From contig JASJAO010000008.1 in NCBI GenBank assembly GCA_030066975.1, forward strand, positions 96,264 through 160,263: a stretch of 64,000 nucleotides of DNA. Direction: 5' to 3'. The position numbers were made by a program, and so were the translations under genes. Positions 26,192 to 33,805 of this stretch are shown here, piece by piece. Below the pieces are notes generated by a model. It made no database searches. It was not told the origin of the DNA and saw only the letters and a program-made list of their open reading frames with translations. Source of the stretch: Henriciella sp. (GTDB lineage Bacteria > Pseudomonadota > Alphaproteobacteria > Caulobacterales > Hyphomonadaceae). Every line of letters starts with the position of its first letter. Positions within the stretch are counted from its first letter, which is position 1.

Positions 26192-26805
26192 CGAGGCTTG
26201 GCGACCAGAATGACGAATGGGAAACGGGTTTTAACTTCGGTGACGTCGGCATATCCGCTCACGAATTCGGCAAACGTCTTCTTATTCCAGTGATTGATGT
26301 GCTCTGGATGATTGCCGAGCCGGATGAGGTCGCGGCCTCGGGCGAGGTTTGAGAGCTGAAACCACGGCTCGTTCGGCACGGTCAGTAGCAGCTTCCGGTC
26401 TGTCAGGGAGACGAGGCGTTCCAGTGCTTTTTCCGGTTCAAACAGATGTTCCAACACTTCCAGCGCCATCACAGTGTCAAAACGCTGATCATCAAACGCC
26501 GGATCGAACAGATTGGCGCAGGTAAAACGCTCCGCCGGCCAGCGGGATCGGGCCGAGGCGAGGGCATCCGTGCGCAGATCAAGCCCCTGATAGCCACCCA
26601 GGGAAACGTCCCGCGCCGCCAGCATGTCGAGAATGTAGCCTTCGCCGCAGCCGAAATCCAAAACGCTGCTCGGTGCGAGATCAGACAGGGTTTGGGCGAC
26701 CGCGTCGTAAAACCGGCCCAGGCTCAGCTGGTGGATCGGGTTTTTGTTGGTGTATTTGTTGACGTGTCGCTCGGTTGTGTCGTGGCGAATGGTTGTGGCG
26801 TCCAT
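26188..26805 (-). CDS. Class I SAM-dependent methyltransferase
   Basis: A 205-residue protein with the SAM-binding motif I SVLDFGCGEGYILDML near residues 42-57, then GLDLRTDALASAR (motif II region) and FDTVMALEVLEHL (motif IV region). The N-terminal motif HVNKYTNKNPIHQLSLGRF is common in sugar/lipid-linked methyltransferases. Its 5' end overlaps the end of the GT2 gene by 82 bases; no later in-frame start precedes the conserved region, so the overlap seems real. The stop overlaps the next gene by 4 bases. The acceptor is unknown. Confidence 0.85.
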   Translation of the reverse strand: MDATTIRHDTTERHVNKYTNKNPIHQLSLGRFYDAVAQTLSDLAPSSVLDFGCGEGYILDMLAARDVSLGGYQGLDLRTDALASARSRWPAERFTCANLFDPAFDDQRFDTVMALEVLEHLFEPEKALERLVSLTDRKLLLTVPNEPWFQLSNLARGRDLIRLGNHPEHINHWNKKTFAEFVSGYADVTEVKTRFPFVILVAKPR

Positions 26806-27878
26806 TTGGCTTGCGCCTCCTTCATGCGGGCGGCAGCGAGCAGAAGATCATCGACCAGATGACCGGTGCTGCGGCGGCGGAGCTGAATGTTCTGGGTGTC
26901 GCGTATTGTATAGCGACGTTGTTTGGTGGCGCTCTGGCGCTGAATGAACTCACCGAGCAGGCCGATGGTCAGGAACTGGAAAGCGGTCATCACCATCAGC
27001 ATGCCAAACAGGAGCAGTGGGCGGTTGCCGATCGGGCCTGCGCCAATGAACCAGAGCACAGTCAGATAGCTAAGCGCAGCAAAACCGATGGTGCCGAAAA
27101 CCATTCCTGCTCCGCCAAAGACGTGCAGCGGGCGGGTGGCAAAGCGCGTGTTGAGCATCACACCCATCAGATCGAGTGCACCCTTGAACAAACGGCTTAT
27201 CCCATATTTGGATTTGCCGTACTGACGCGCGCGATGATTGACCGGGACCTCGGCAATACGGAAGCCTTTCCAGTGCAGCAGAACCGGGATGAAACGGTGC
27301 AACTCGCCATACAATGTCAGGGCTTCCAGCGCTTCGCTGCGATAGGCTTTGAACCCGCAATTAAAATCGTTGAGTTTGACCGCGCTTAACCGACCAACCA
27401 CGCCATTGAAGACTTTAGAAGGCAGCGTCTTGTCAATCGGGTCATGGCGCACATGTTTCCATCCGGAAACGACATCAGCACCCTCTGCAATTGCGCGCAG
27501 AAAGTTTGGGATCTCAGCTGGATCATCCTGCAAATCTGCATCCATGGTGAAGACAATCTCACCCTGCGCAGCTGAGAACCCGGCGTCCAGCGCAGCGGCT
27601 TTGCCAAAATTCCGCCGGAAGGTGATCGTCTTGATATGCTCATGATCAGACGAGAGTTCGGCAAGCGCTTTCGGCGTTTCGTCGGTGGATCCATCGTCAA
27701 CGAAGATGATCTCAAACGCCTGATCCATCTCATCCATGACGGCGGTGATCTCGTCTGTGAGAATCTTGACGCTTTCAGCTTCATTATAGGCTGGCACAAC
27801 GATCGAGATCAGTGCCACGTTCAGGCCATTCGTTTCCGTATCCACTTGTGCCACCTTACTCTCGGCCCGCCGGGCCAA
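26724..27878 (-). CDS. GT2-family glycosyltransferase, polyprenyl-phosphate glucosyl/mannosyltransferase type
   Basis: A GT-A fold glycosyltransferase: ISIVVPAYNEAESVKILTDEI, FVDDGSTDETP (nucleotide-binding Asp pair), VFTMDADLQDDPAEIPNF (DxD-like metal site) and GKSKYGISRLFKGALDLMGV near residue 230, then two C-terminal membrane helices (about 265-320). This is the GtrB/DPM1-like architecture, which transfers a sugar to undecaprenyl phosphate at the cytoplasmic face. The start is ambiguous: the frame opens with TTG at 27878, but GTG codons at 27854 and 27845 are possible, the latter preceded by AAGGTGG. The C-terminal tail after about residue 330 is polar, Ser/Thr-rich and overlaps the methyltransferase gene. 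Confidence 0.88.
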   Translation of the reverse strand: MARRAESKVAQVDTETNGLNVALISIVVPAYNEAESVKILTDEITAVMDEMDQAFEIIFVDDGSTDETPKALAELSSDHEHIKTITFRRNFGKAAALDAGFSAAQGEIVFTMDADLQDDPAEIPNFLRAIAEGADVVSGWKHVRHDPIDKTLPSKVFNGVVGRLSAVKLNDFNCGFKAYRSEALEALTLYGELHRFIPVLLHWKGFRIAEVPVNHRARQYGKSKYGISRLFKGALDLMGVMLNTRFATRPLHVFGGAGMVFGTIGFAALSYLTVLWFIGAGPIGNRPLLLFGMLMVMTAFQFLTIGLLGEFIQRQSATKQRRYTIRDTQNIQLRRRSTGHLVDDLLLAAARMKEAQAKWTPQPFATTQPSDTSTNTPTKTRSTS

Positions 27879-27922
27879 CTCTACAGACCCGGTTTTGCGC
27901 AGATTATGGTTGAGGAATGGTT

Positions 27923-28199
27923 AGGGTCAGGACTCATTAATTTTGTTGTGGAGGTCATCTGATGAGCAAGGGACGCGAGGAAAAGCGTGCAGAGCGGGAT
28001 GAGCCCCGGTCAAACGCTTTGACGCTGCAGATCGCCGCTCAGCAGATGAAGGCTGTGTTGGACCACGCCGAGCATCGGCCTTTTTCGCCCCTGCCGCGTT
28101 GCAAGCCCTTGAAAGCCTTCAGGCTTCCTGCGGTCTCGCGCCTTGCAGGATCAAAAAACTCCGCCGCCCGCCGCGGCAAAATTCATGAGTCCTGACCCT
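27923..28199. mobile_element. MITE-like element with terminal inverted repeats
   Basis: The ends are near-perfect inverted repeats: GGGTCAGGACTCAT... at 27924-27945 matches the complement of 28177-28198 at 21 of 22 positions, plus one more matching base outside. The whole is 277 bp, too short for a transposase, with internal sequence unlike the neighbouring genes. It sits between the GT2 gene and trmB. The flanks show only TT/TT, so I cannot name a target duplication. The termini look like those of an IS element, so this may be a non-autonomous derivative. The mobile nature is inferred from the repeats. Confidence 0.7.
27962..28195 (+). CDS. Small ORF inside the MITE-like element
   Basis: A 77-codon frame (MSKGREEKRAERDEPRSNAL...) with a strong Shine-Dalgarno (GGAGG, 7 bases before the ATG) lies almost wholly inside the element; its stop TGA is in the right terminal repeat. 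The N-terminal half is charged and plausibly coding (basic/acidic, helical); the C-terminal half (RPFSPLPRCKPLKAFRLPAVSRLAG) is low-complexity and reads equally well in another frame. It could be a remnant of a larger element gene. No family recognised. Confidence 0.35.
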   Translation: MSKGREEKRAERDEPRSNALTLQIAAQQMKAVLDHAEHRPFSPLPRCKPLKAFRLPAVSRLAGSKNSAARRGKIHES

Positions 28200-28265
28200 T
28201 GGTGGCGGGGTGAAAATTCAGTGCCGCTGTTTCACATCTGTTGGCTTTCGCGATAGAGCGCCGAC

Positions 28266-28961
28266 ATGACGGATGAAGATCGCCTCGCGCATCGCCCCTT
28301 GCGAACCTATGGTCGCCGTGGGGGCCGGCCTTTGTCCGGGCGCCAGAAGCAGCTGTTTGAGACACTGCTGCCACAGATTCGCGTGCCTGTCGGTGCGCCG
28401 GGGGCCTTGGATCCGGCGACTCTGTTCGATGACGTAGATGAGATCTGGCTCGAGATCGGTTTTGGTGGCGGGGAACACACAAGCGGGCAGGCCAAGTCCC
28501 ATCCTGAAGTCGGTCTTCTGGCCAGCGAAGTGTTTATCGAAGGCATGGCGAAGTGCCTCGGCCAGATTGAAGATGAAGGCCTGACCAATGTCCGCCTGTG
28601 GGAGGAGGATGCGCGCGAGCTGATGGCAGGCTTGCGGGACCAGTGTATCGACCGGGTCTTCATCCTGTTCCCCGATCCTTGGCCGAAGACCAAACAGCAA
28701 AAGCGGCGTCTCATACAGCCAGACTTTCTCGACGATCTCGCCCGGGTCCTGAAACCAGGCGGGCGCGTTCGATTTGCGACCGATGTGCGCTCTTATGCCG
28801 ACGAAGCGCTAGAACGACTTCTGCGCCACCCGGCGTTTGACTGGTTGGCTGAGACCGCAGAGGATTGGCGCCGGGCCCCTGCAGATCACATCCAGACGCG
28901 GTATCAGACCAAGAATCTGGGCGACATCGCGCCAGTCTATTTCGAGTTCATCTGCGCCTGA
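28266..28961 (+). CDS. trmB: tRNA (guanine-N7)-methyltransferase TrmB
   Basis: A 231-residue SAM-dependent methyltransferase that makes m7G46 in the tRNA variable loop. The family pattern is clear: an N-terminal RTYGRRGGRPLSGRQ segment, SAM motif IWLEIGFGGGEH near residue 60, then DQCIDRVFILFPDPWPKTKQQKRRLI near 125-150 (the PDPWPK motif) and a C-terminal RYQTKNLGDIAPVYF. The length is usual. It stands alone on the plus strand after the MITE-like element. Confidence 0.95.
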   Translation: MTDEDRLAHRPLRTYGRRGGRPLSGRQKQLFETLLPQIRVPVGAPGALDPATLFDDVDEIWLEIGFGGGEHTSGQAKSHPEVGLLASEVFIEGMAKCLGQIEDEGLTNVRLWEEDARELMAGLRDQCIDRVFILFPDPWPKTKQQKRRLIQPDFLDDLARVLKPGGRVRFATDVRSYADEALERLLRHPAFDWLAETAEDWRRAPADHIQTRYQTKNLGDIAPVYFEFICA

Positions 28962-29043
28962 CCAAACAGTTTTTCATTTGACAGACCTCTACCCTCCAAT
29001 GAGTAACCATTGCGAATGGACGAACCGGTGAAGAGGGTTTGAA

Positions 29044-30201
29044 ATGCGGCTGTTGGTGCTGGGCCTGATATCGAGCCTGCTGGCGCTTGGCGCAGCAGCA
29101 GATCGGGTGAGTGAAGCGATCGCGACCTATAATGCGGTCATCAACACGTCAGATCAGGATACGAAACTGATAGCAGCCCGCGAGCTCGGCGAGGCGGCAA
29201 TGACCGCCACCGAGCGGCCTGATGCGGCGCTTCTTGCTTTCGAAGCTGCAAAAACACTTTGTCTTGCCAATGCCTGCGAGACAGCTCAACCCTTTGCCAA
29301 CTGGGCCGTGAGCGAAGGCGGCAGTTACGATGGCGTTCCGTATGAAGATTTTATCCTTCTCAGCGCCTACACCGACTGGCGTGTCGACGCCAACAAAACG
29401 ACCCGGGCAGCGCTTGATCGGGCCTTGACCTCGATTGTAAACACGGACCCGAGTCTATTGTCCGTGATCGCCTTCCAAACCCGCTATAGCGAAGATCTTG
29501 CGGCAGAAGCGTGGGAACGTGCGGCGAGTGCGGCAGAAGACGCGGTCTCCCATTTCAAGCCTGTGAAAGAGGTGATCGGGCAACAATGGAGCCATGCGCG
29601 CCTGGTTCAGATCTCCAGTGCGTTCAACCATGAACCCGATCTTGAACAAGTTTTCGCATTTGCTCGTCTGGAGCGTGAGCTGAATGAGCTGCATCATGCG
29701 TATCATGAGGCTGCAAGTGAGGAGCCGCTCCCGGCCTGGGTCGACGATAACCGCTATGCTGCTGAGGCCTGGAGATTGGCGACAGAAACCTATTTCAAAT
29801 CCACGACGCATAAGAAAGCGATTGAGGCTGCGGCGCTGGACGCCGATATTGTCGCGATCGTCGACTATGAGACCGCTGAGCCTGATACCGTGTCTGCCAG
29901 CTCTGACAGGCTACCGCTCTGCGACGGCGAATTGCGGATGCGCCCGAGGCTGTCCTATCCGGCGAAAGCGCAGCGGCATGGTCAGTTTGGCGCGGTGATC
30001 ATGGATCTCACCCTCAAGGACGGCGAAGTGGCAGACGTCGAGACCCTCGCTGCGGTGCCCAGCGCCGGGTTCAAGGATCGCGCCGCGAGAACTGTCGCGA
30101 AATGGAGCTGGAAACCAAATGTCCCCAGAAGTGATATCGGAACGCGCTGTAGTCTCGACAGAAACAACATGATTCTACCTCTGGTGTTCGCGTTAGACTA
30201 A
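29044..30201 (+). CDS. Exported protein with a C-terminal TonB domain
   Basis: A 385-residue protein with a Sec-type signal peptide (MRLLVLGLISSLLALGAAADRV), a long alpha-helical middle (about residues 25-285, with TPR/Sel1-like alternation but no clear consensus) and a C-terminal TonB-like domain (about 300-385: PRLSYPAKAQRHGQFGAVIM, DLTLKDGEVADVETLAAVP, AARTVAKWSWKPN). Canonical TonB has an N-terminal membrane helix and a proline-rich stalk; both are missing here, so it may interact with outer-membrane or TonB systems without energising them. A TTGACA at about 28978 may belong to its promoter. The domain call is moderate; the role is unknown. Confidence 0.7.
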   Translation: MRLLVLGLISSLLALGAAADRVSEAIATYNAVINTSDQDTKLIAARELGEAAMTATERPDAALLAFEAAKTLCLANACETAQPFANWAVSEGGSYDGVPYEDFILLSAYTDWRVDANKTTRAALDRALTSIVNTDPSLLSVIAFQTRYSEDLAAEAWERAASAAEDAVSHFKPVKEVIGQQWSHARLVQISSAFNHEPDLEQVFAFARLERELNELHHAYHEAASEEPLPAWVDDNRYAAEAWRLATETYFKSTTHKKAIEAAALDADIVAIVDYETAEPDTVSASSDRLPLCDGELRMRPRLSYPAKAQRHGQFGAVIMDLTLKDGEVADVETLAAVPSAGFKDRAARTVAKWSWKPNVPRSDIGTRCSLDRNNMILPLVFALD

Positions 30202-30274
30202 GTCTGCAAGAGTGTTACAATACTTTGTCTTGACGCAGCGCAGCAATCGTGAGCGACTATTGTGATCGAATACG

Positions 30275-30308
30275 GCCGGTCTGCATAAGAAGACCCCGCC
30301 AGACCGGC
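30275..30308 (+). promoter_or_regulatory. Hairpin in the region upstream of cspA
   Basis: GCCGGTCTG (30275-30283) pairs perfectly with CAGACCGGC (30300-30308), loop 16 bases, between the stop of the TonB-domain gene and cspA. There is no T-tract, so it may be a 5' leader structure of the cold-shock mRNA rather than a terminator. A TTGACG hexamer lies 45 bases upstream (about 30230). Confidence 0.5.
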
Positions 30309-30397
30309 GGTAACAAATGTCCCTACCTCCGTAATCGACAACCTGACGGCCCCTTGCATGGTGCATGCGTGGCTGAGAACGACGGAAAGGGTCCCTC

Positions 30398-30607
30398 ATG
30401 GCGACCGGAAAAGTGAAATGGTTTAACGCCACCAAAGGATTCGGGTTCATCATACCTGATGAAGGTGGCAAAGATGTTTTTGTCCATATTTCAGCGGTTG
30501 AACGCTCAGGACTGCAAGGCTTGGCTGACGATCAACCGATTGAGTACGAATTGTATCATGATGAGCGTCGCAACAAGACGTCTGCGGTTGATCTGAAACT
30601 GTTGTAG
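30398..30607 (+). CDS. cspA: Cold-shock protein (CspA family)
   Basis: A 69-residue single cold-shock domain: KVKWFNATKGFGFIIPDEG (RNP1-type KGFGFI) and DVFVHISAVERSGL (RNP2-type VFVHIS). It binds single-stranded RNA/DNA and acts as an RNA chaperone. Shine-Dalgarno AAAGGG lies 7 bases before the ATG. About 196 bases of leader separate it from the previous gene and hold a strong hairpin; long leaders of cold-shock genes are often thermoregulatory. A terminator-like hairpin follows 49 bases after the stop. Confidence 0.95.
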   Translation: MATGKVKWFNATKGFGFIIPDEGGKDVFVHISAVERSGLQGLADDQPIEYELYHDERRNKTSAVDLKLL

Positions 30608-30655
30608 ACAGAAAGCCCGCGCTTCCCTATATACAGGCGAAGTCGAAAAATATCG

Positions 30656-30690
30656 GCGGCGGTTCCGGCAACGGGGCCGCCGCTTTTCTT
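30656..30690 (+). terminator. Probable terminator between cspA and rimP
   Basis: GCGGCGG (30656-30662) pairs with CCGCCGC (30677-30683), followed by TTTTCTTT. It separates cspA from the rimP-nusA operon and leaves about 20 bases before the rimP ribosome site. Confidence 0.8.
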
Positions 30691-30708
30691 TGCCTGAAAG
30701 GCTGTCCC

Positions 30709-31305
30709 TTGATCACTGTCTCTGCACAGGAAGACCGCATCGCTGCCATGGCTGAGCCGCTTCTGGCTGAGCTTGGGCTGGAGCTTGTGCGCGTGCGGAT
30801 CATGGGCGGCCGCCGTCCGCTGTTGCAAATTATGATTGAGAAAGCAGGCGGCGCCCCGACAGATGTCGAAGACTGCGCGTCTTTCTCACGCATGCTCTCG
30901 CCGATTCTTGAGGTCGAGGACCCAATTTCCGAGGCTTATCGCCTGGAGGTTTCAACCCCCGGGATTGACCGGCCTTTGACGCGTGAAGGCGATTTCGGTC
31001 GCTGGGTCGGTCATCTCGCCAAGGTTGAGCTGGCTGTGCCGATTGAAGGTCGTCGCCGGTTTCAGGGCATTATTGTGCGCGAAGACGAAGATGGCGCCGC
31101 CATTGAGTTGGATGATGAGAGCGAACTGGTCGCAAAAGTGCATGAAATGACCAAGGCGAGCCTCATCCTGACTGATGAGTTGATCGCTGATGCCCAGGCC
31201 AGTGGCGAGATGCCGCCGCAACCTGGCGAGACCGCTTTCGACGGTCTGGAGACCGACGAAGACGAAAGTGATACAATGGACATTGACGAAGAGAGTGGAG
31301 TTTAA
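30709..31305 (+). CDS. rimP: Ribosome maturation factor RimP
   Basis: A 198-residue protein needed for 30S subunit maturation. Conserved parts are LAELGLELVRVRIMGGRRPLLQIMIEKAGG (about residues 18-47, split by turns), DVEDCASFSRMLSPILEVEDPI and YRLEVSTPGIDRPLTREGDFGRW. The start is TTG with GAAAGG about 7 bases upstream; an ATG 39 bases later is possible. The C-terminal tail beyond the family core is acidic (about residues 160-198), longer than in enterobacteria. First gene of rimP-nusA-ylxR-infB-rbfA. Confidence 0.92.
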   Translation: MITVSAQEDRIAAMAEPLLAELGLELVRVRIMGGRRPLLQIMIEKAGGAPTDVEDCASFSRMLSPILEVEDPISEAYRLEVSTPGIDRPLTREGDFGRWVGHLAKVELAVPIEGRRRFQGIIVREDEDGAAIELDDESELVAKVHEMTKASLILTDELIADAQASGEMPPQPGETAFDGLETDEDESDTMDIDEESGV

Positions 31306-31310
31306 GGCTC

Positions 31311-33101
31311 ATGAGTACTGTAGGTGTTTCCGCAAACCGGATGGAAATCATGCAGATCGCCAAGGCGGTGGCCGAGGAGAAGGCGATCGACCGCTCCATC
31401 GTGATCGAAGCGATGCAGGAGGCGATCGAAAAGGCAGCCAAGTCCCGCTATGGTCAGGAGCACGACATTCGCGCTCTGATCGACACCGAAACCGGTGAGC
31501 AGACGCTGTGGCGCGTACAAACGGTTGTGGCGGATGAAGAGCTTGAGGATCCTGCCCAGCAGATCGCTTTGTCCGAAGCGGTAAAGCTCGACAGCGACCT
31601 GGAGCTTGGCAGCGAGATCAAGGAAGAGTTGCCGCCCTTCGACTTTGGCCGGGTCGCGGCCCAGACCGCCAAACAGGTGATCATGCAGAAAGTGCGCGAT
31701 GCCGAGCGTCAGCGCCAGTTCGATGAATATAAGGACCGCGAAGGCGAGGTCATCAATGGCATCGTCAAGCGGGTGGAATATGGCCACGTGATTGTCGATC
31801 TTGGCCGCGCCGAAGGGATTATCCGCCGTAATGACGGTATTCCGCGCGAGAACTTTCAGCCGAATGATCGCGTCCGGGCTTATCTTTATAAAGTCAGCCG
31901 CGAGATCAAAGGGCCGCAAATCTTCCTGTCTCGCGCGCACCCGGACTTCATGATCAAACTGTTCGCAGCCGAAGTGCCGGAAGTCTATGAAGGTGTGATC
32001 GAGATCAAGTCCTGTGCCCGTGATCCCGGCTCGCGCGCCAAAATCGGGGTTCTGTCGAATGATAGTTCGATCGATCCGGTCGGCGCGTGTGTCGGTATGC
32101 GCGGGGCGCGGGTTCAGGCGGTGGTCGGCGAACTCTCTGGTGAGAAGATCGATATCATTCCGTGGAATTATGACGACGCGACTTTCATCGTGAATGCGCT
32201 GCAGCCTGCAGAGGTGTCGAAAGTGGTCCTCGACGAGGACGAGCACCGCGTTGAAGTGGTCGTCGCAGATGACCAGTTCCCGTTGGCCATCGGTCGCCGG
32301 GGACAGAATGTGCGCCTCGCCTCACAGCTCACCGGTTGGCAGATTGATCTTGTGACGGAAAGCGATGATTCCGAGCGCTACCAGCAGGACTTCCAGCGTC
32401 GGACAGAGCTGTTCATGACGGCGCTCGATGCGGACGAAACGCTGGCTCAGCTGCTCGCCTCAGAAGGCTTCGAAACCGTCGAGGATATCGCCTATATCGG
32501 CGCGGAAGACTTTATGCAGATTGAAGGCTTCGACGAGGATGTCGCGGCTGAAATCCAGGAACGGGCGCGGGAGTATCTGCAGAAGCTCGCCGAAGCTCAG
32601 AATGCCAAGCGTCTGGAACTGGGTGTCGAAGATGCGGTCATGGAGCTTGATGGTATGACCCCCGGCTTTGCGGTTAAGCTGGGCGAGAACGACGTGAAAT
32701 CGGTAGACGATGTCGCCGGTCTCGTTCCCGATGACCTGACCGGTTGGCGTGAGAACGGCCCGGACGGCAAACCTGTCTGGCAGGAAGGCATCTTAAAGAA
32801 AGGCGAAATGCGCAAGGATGACGCACAGCTCTTCATCATGAAGGCGCGTGTGCTCGCGGGCTGGATTGAGCCGGAGGCGCTGGAGCAACTCGAGGCGGAA
32901 ATGGCCGCCGAGACAGTGGCTGAAGAGATGGATCTCTCAGAAGAAGAGCGCGCGCTTCTGGCGCTCGGCGAGTTGGGCAAAGGTGGCGAGGACGACGGAG
33001 CTGAGGTCGAAGTGTCTGATGAGGACATCATGGCTGAGCTCGAAGGTCTGGATCTCGATGAATTGATGGAGGGCGGCGATGAGGCCGCAGAAGATCAATG
33101 A
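31311..33101 (+). CDS. nusA: Transcription termination/antitermination factor NusA
   Basis: A 596-residue NusA with N-terminal RNAP-binding domain (MEIMQIAKAVAEEKAIDRS near residue 11), an S1 domain (GEVINGIVKRVEYGHVIVDLG near 145), KH domains (SCARDPGSRAKIGVLSND; ACVGMRGARVQAVVGEL; FPLAIGRRGQNVRLASQL), acidic-repeat/helix-hairpin-helix parts (EGFETVEDIAYI, IEGFDEDVAAEIQERA) and an acidic C-terminal tail. The initiation codon overlaps a short-spaced AAGG just after the rimP stop. The gene ends overlapping ylxR by 23 bases, typical of this operon. Confidence 0.96.
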   Translation: MSTVGVSANRMEIMQIAKAVAEEKAIDRSIVIEAMQEAIEKAAKSRYGQEHDIRALIDTETGEQTLWRVQTVVADEELEDPAQQIALSEAVKLDSDLELGSEIKEELPPFDFGRVAAQTAKQVIMQKVRDAERQRQFDEYKDREGEVINGIVKRVEYGHVIVDLGRAEGIIRRNDGIPRENFQPNDRVRAYLYKVSREIKGPQIFLSRAHPDFMIKLFAAEVPEVYEGVIEIKSCARDPGSRAKIGVLSNDSSIDPVGACVGMRGARVQAVVGELSGEKIDIIPWNYDDATFIVNALQPAEVSKVVLDEDEHRVEVVVADDQFPLAIGRRGQNVRLASQLTGWQIDLVTESDDSERYQQDFQRRTELFMTALDADETLAQLLASEGFETVEDIAYIGAEDFMQIEGFDEDVAAEIQERAREYLQKLAEAQNAKRLELGVEDAVMELDGMTPGFAVKLGENDVKSVDDVAGLVPDDLTGWRENGPDGKPVWQEGILKKGEMRKDDAQLFIMKARVLAGWIEPEALEQLEAEMAAETVAEEMDLSEEERALLALGELGKGGEDDGAEVEVSDEDIMAELEGLDLDELMEGGDEAAEDQ

Positions 33102-33750
33102 GCCTGACAAGCGCCGGATAGCGGCGCAACAGAAACCCAGCGCTGGCGGCCCCGTTCGCCAGTGTGCGGTCACGCGTGAGCGTCTGCCCCAGTCGGCGCT
33201 GATTCGCTTTGTGCGCAGTCCAGACGGTCTCGCCGTGCCTGATGTGGCGGGTAAACTGCCCGGGCGTGGCCTATGGATCACAGCTAACCGCGAAACCGTC
33301 GAAAAAGGCCTGCAAGCAGATGTCTTTTCGCGCGGGTTTAAAGCCCCGACAAAGGCGATGCCTGCCTTGTGCGACGAAATCGAGAAGCAGCTTGTGCAAC
33401 GCTGTATCGGCTTGATTGGTATGGGAAAAAAAGGTGGGCAGGCGGTGCTTGGATTTGACCAGGTGCGGGCCTATATCCGCAAGCAGGAGCCGGGCTGGCT
33501 GCTTGAAGCCAGCGATGGCGCGAAAGATGGCCGTAACAAGGTTCATTTTCTCGCCAAGGCCATATATGAAGAGGCAAAAGTGGCAGGGGCACTGTCTTCT
33601 GCTGAATTGGGCATGGCCTTTGGGCGGGAGCATGTGATACATGCGCTGCTTGAACATGGGCCTTTGGCAGAAGCCTTCGGCGTTGCTTATCAGCGGCTGA
33701 CAGGTTTCAGGCTTGCTCCGGAAACAGAATGGTTCGCCGATCGGCGATAG
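33079..33750 (+). CDS. YlxR (DUF448) RNA-binding protein fused to an L7Ae-like domain
   Basis: 223 residues. The N-terminal half is the YlxR domain (RQCAVTRERLPQSALIRFVRSPDG and GRGLWITANRETVEKGL). The C-terminal half (about 95-170) is L7Ae/ribosomal L30e-like (IGLIGMGKKGGQAVLGFDQV), followed by an extra helix region. This fusion is known for alphaproteobacteria. It starts inside the end of nusA and lies 55 bases before infB. It is a nucleic-acid-binding protein thought to bind RNA or act on transcription; the precise role is unsettled. Confidence 0.88.
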   Translation: MRPQKINEPDKRRIAAQQKPSAGGPVRQCAVTRERLPQSALIRFVRSPDGLAVPDVAGKLPGRGLWITANRETVEKGLQADVFSRGFKAPTKAMPALCDEIEKQLVQRCIGLIGMGKKGGQAVLGFDQVRAYIRKQEPGWLLEASDGAKDGRNKVHFLAKAIYEEAKVAGALSSAELGMAFGREHVIHALLEHGPLAEAFGVAYQRLTGFRLAPETEWFADRR

Positions 33751-33805
33751 GCAAATACGCCCAGGGCAACCTGGCGCAATGGAAAGTTAGAGACCGAAAG
33801 CACGC

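Noticed and set aside
31302..32246. 314-codon minus-strand frame in nusA
   Set aside because: Antisense to the KH and S1 domains of NusA; no homology pattern visible.
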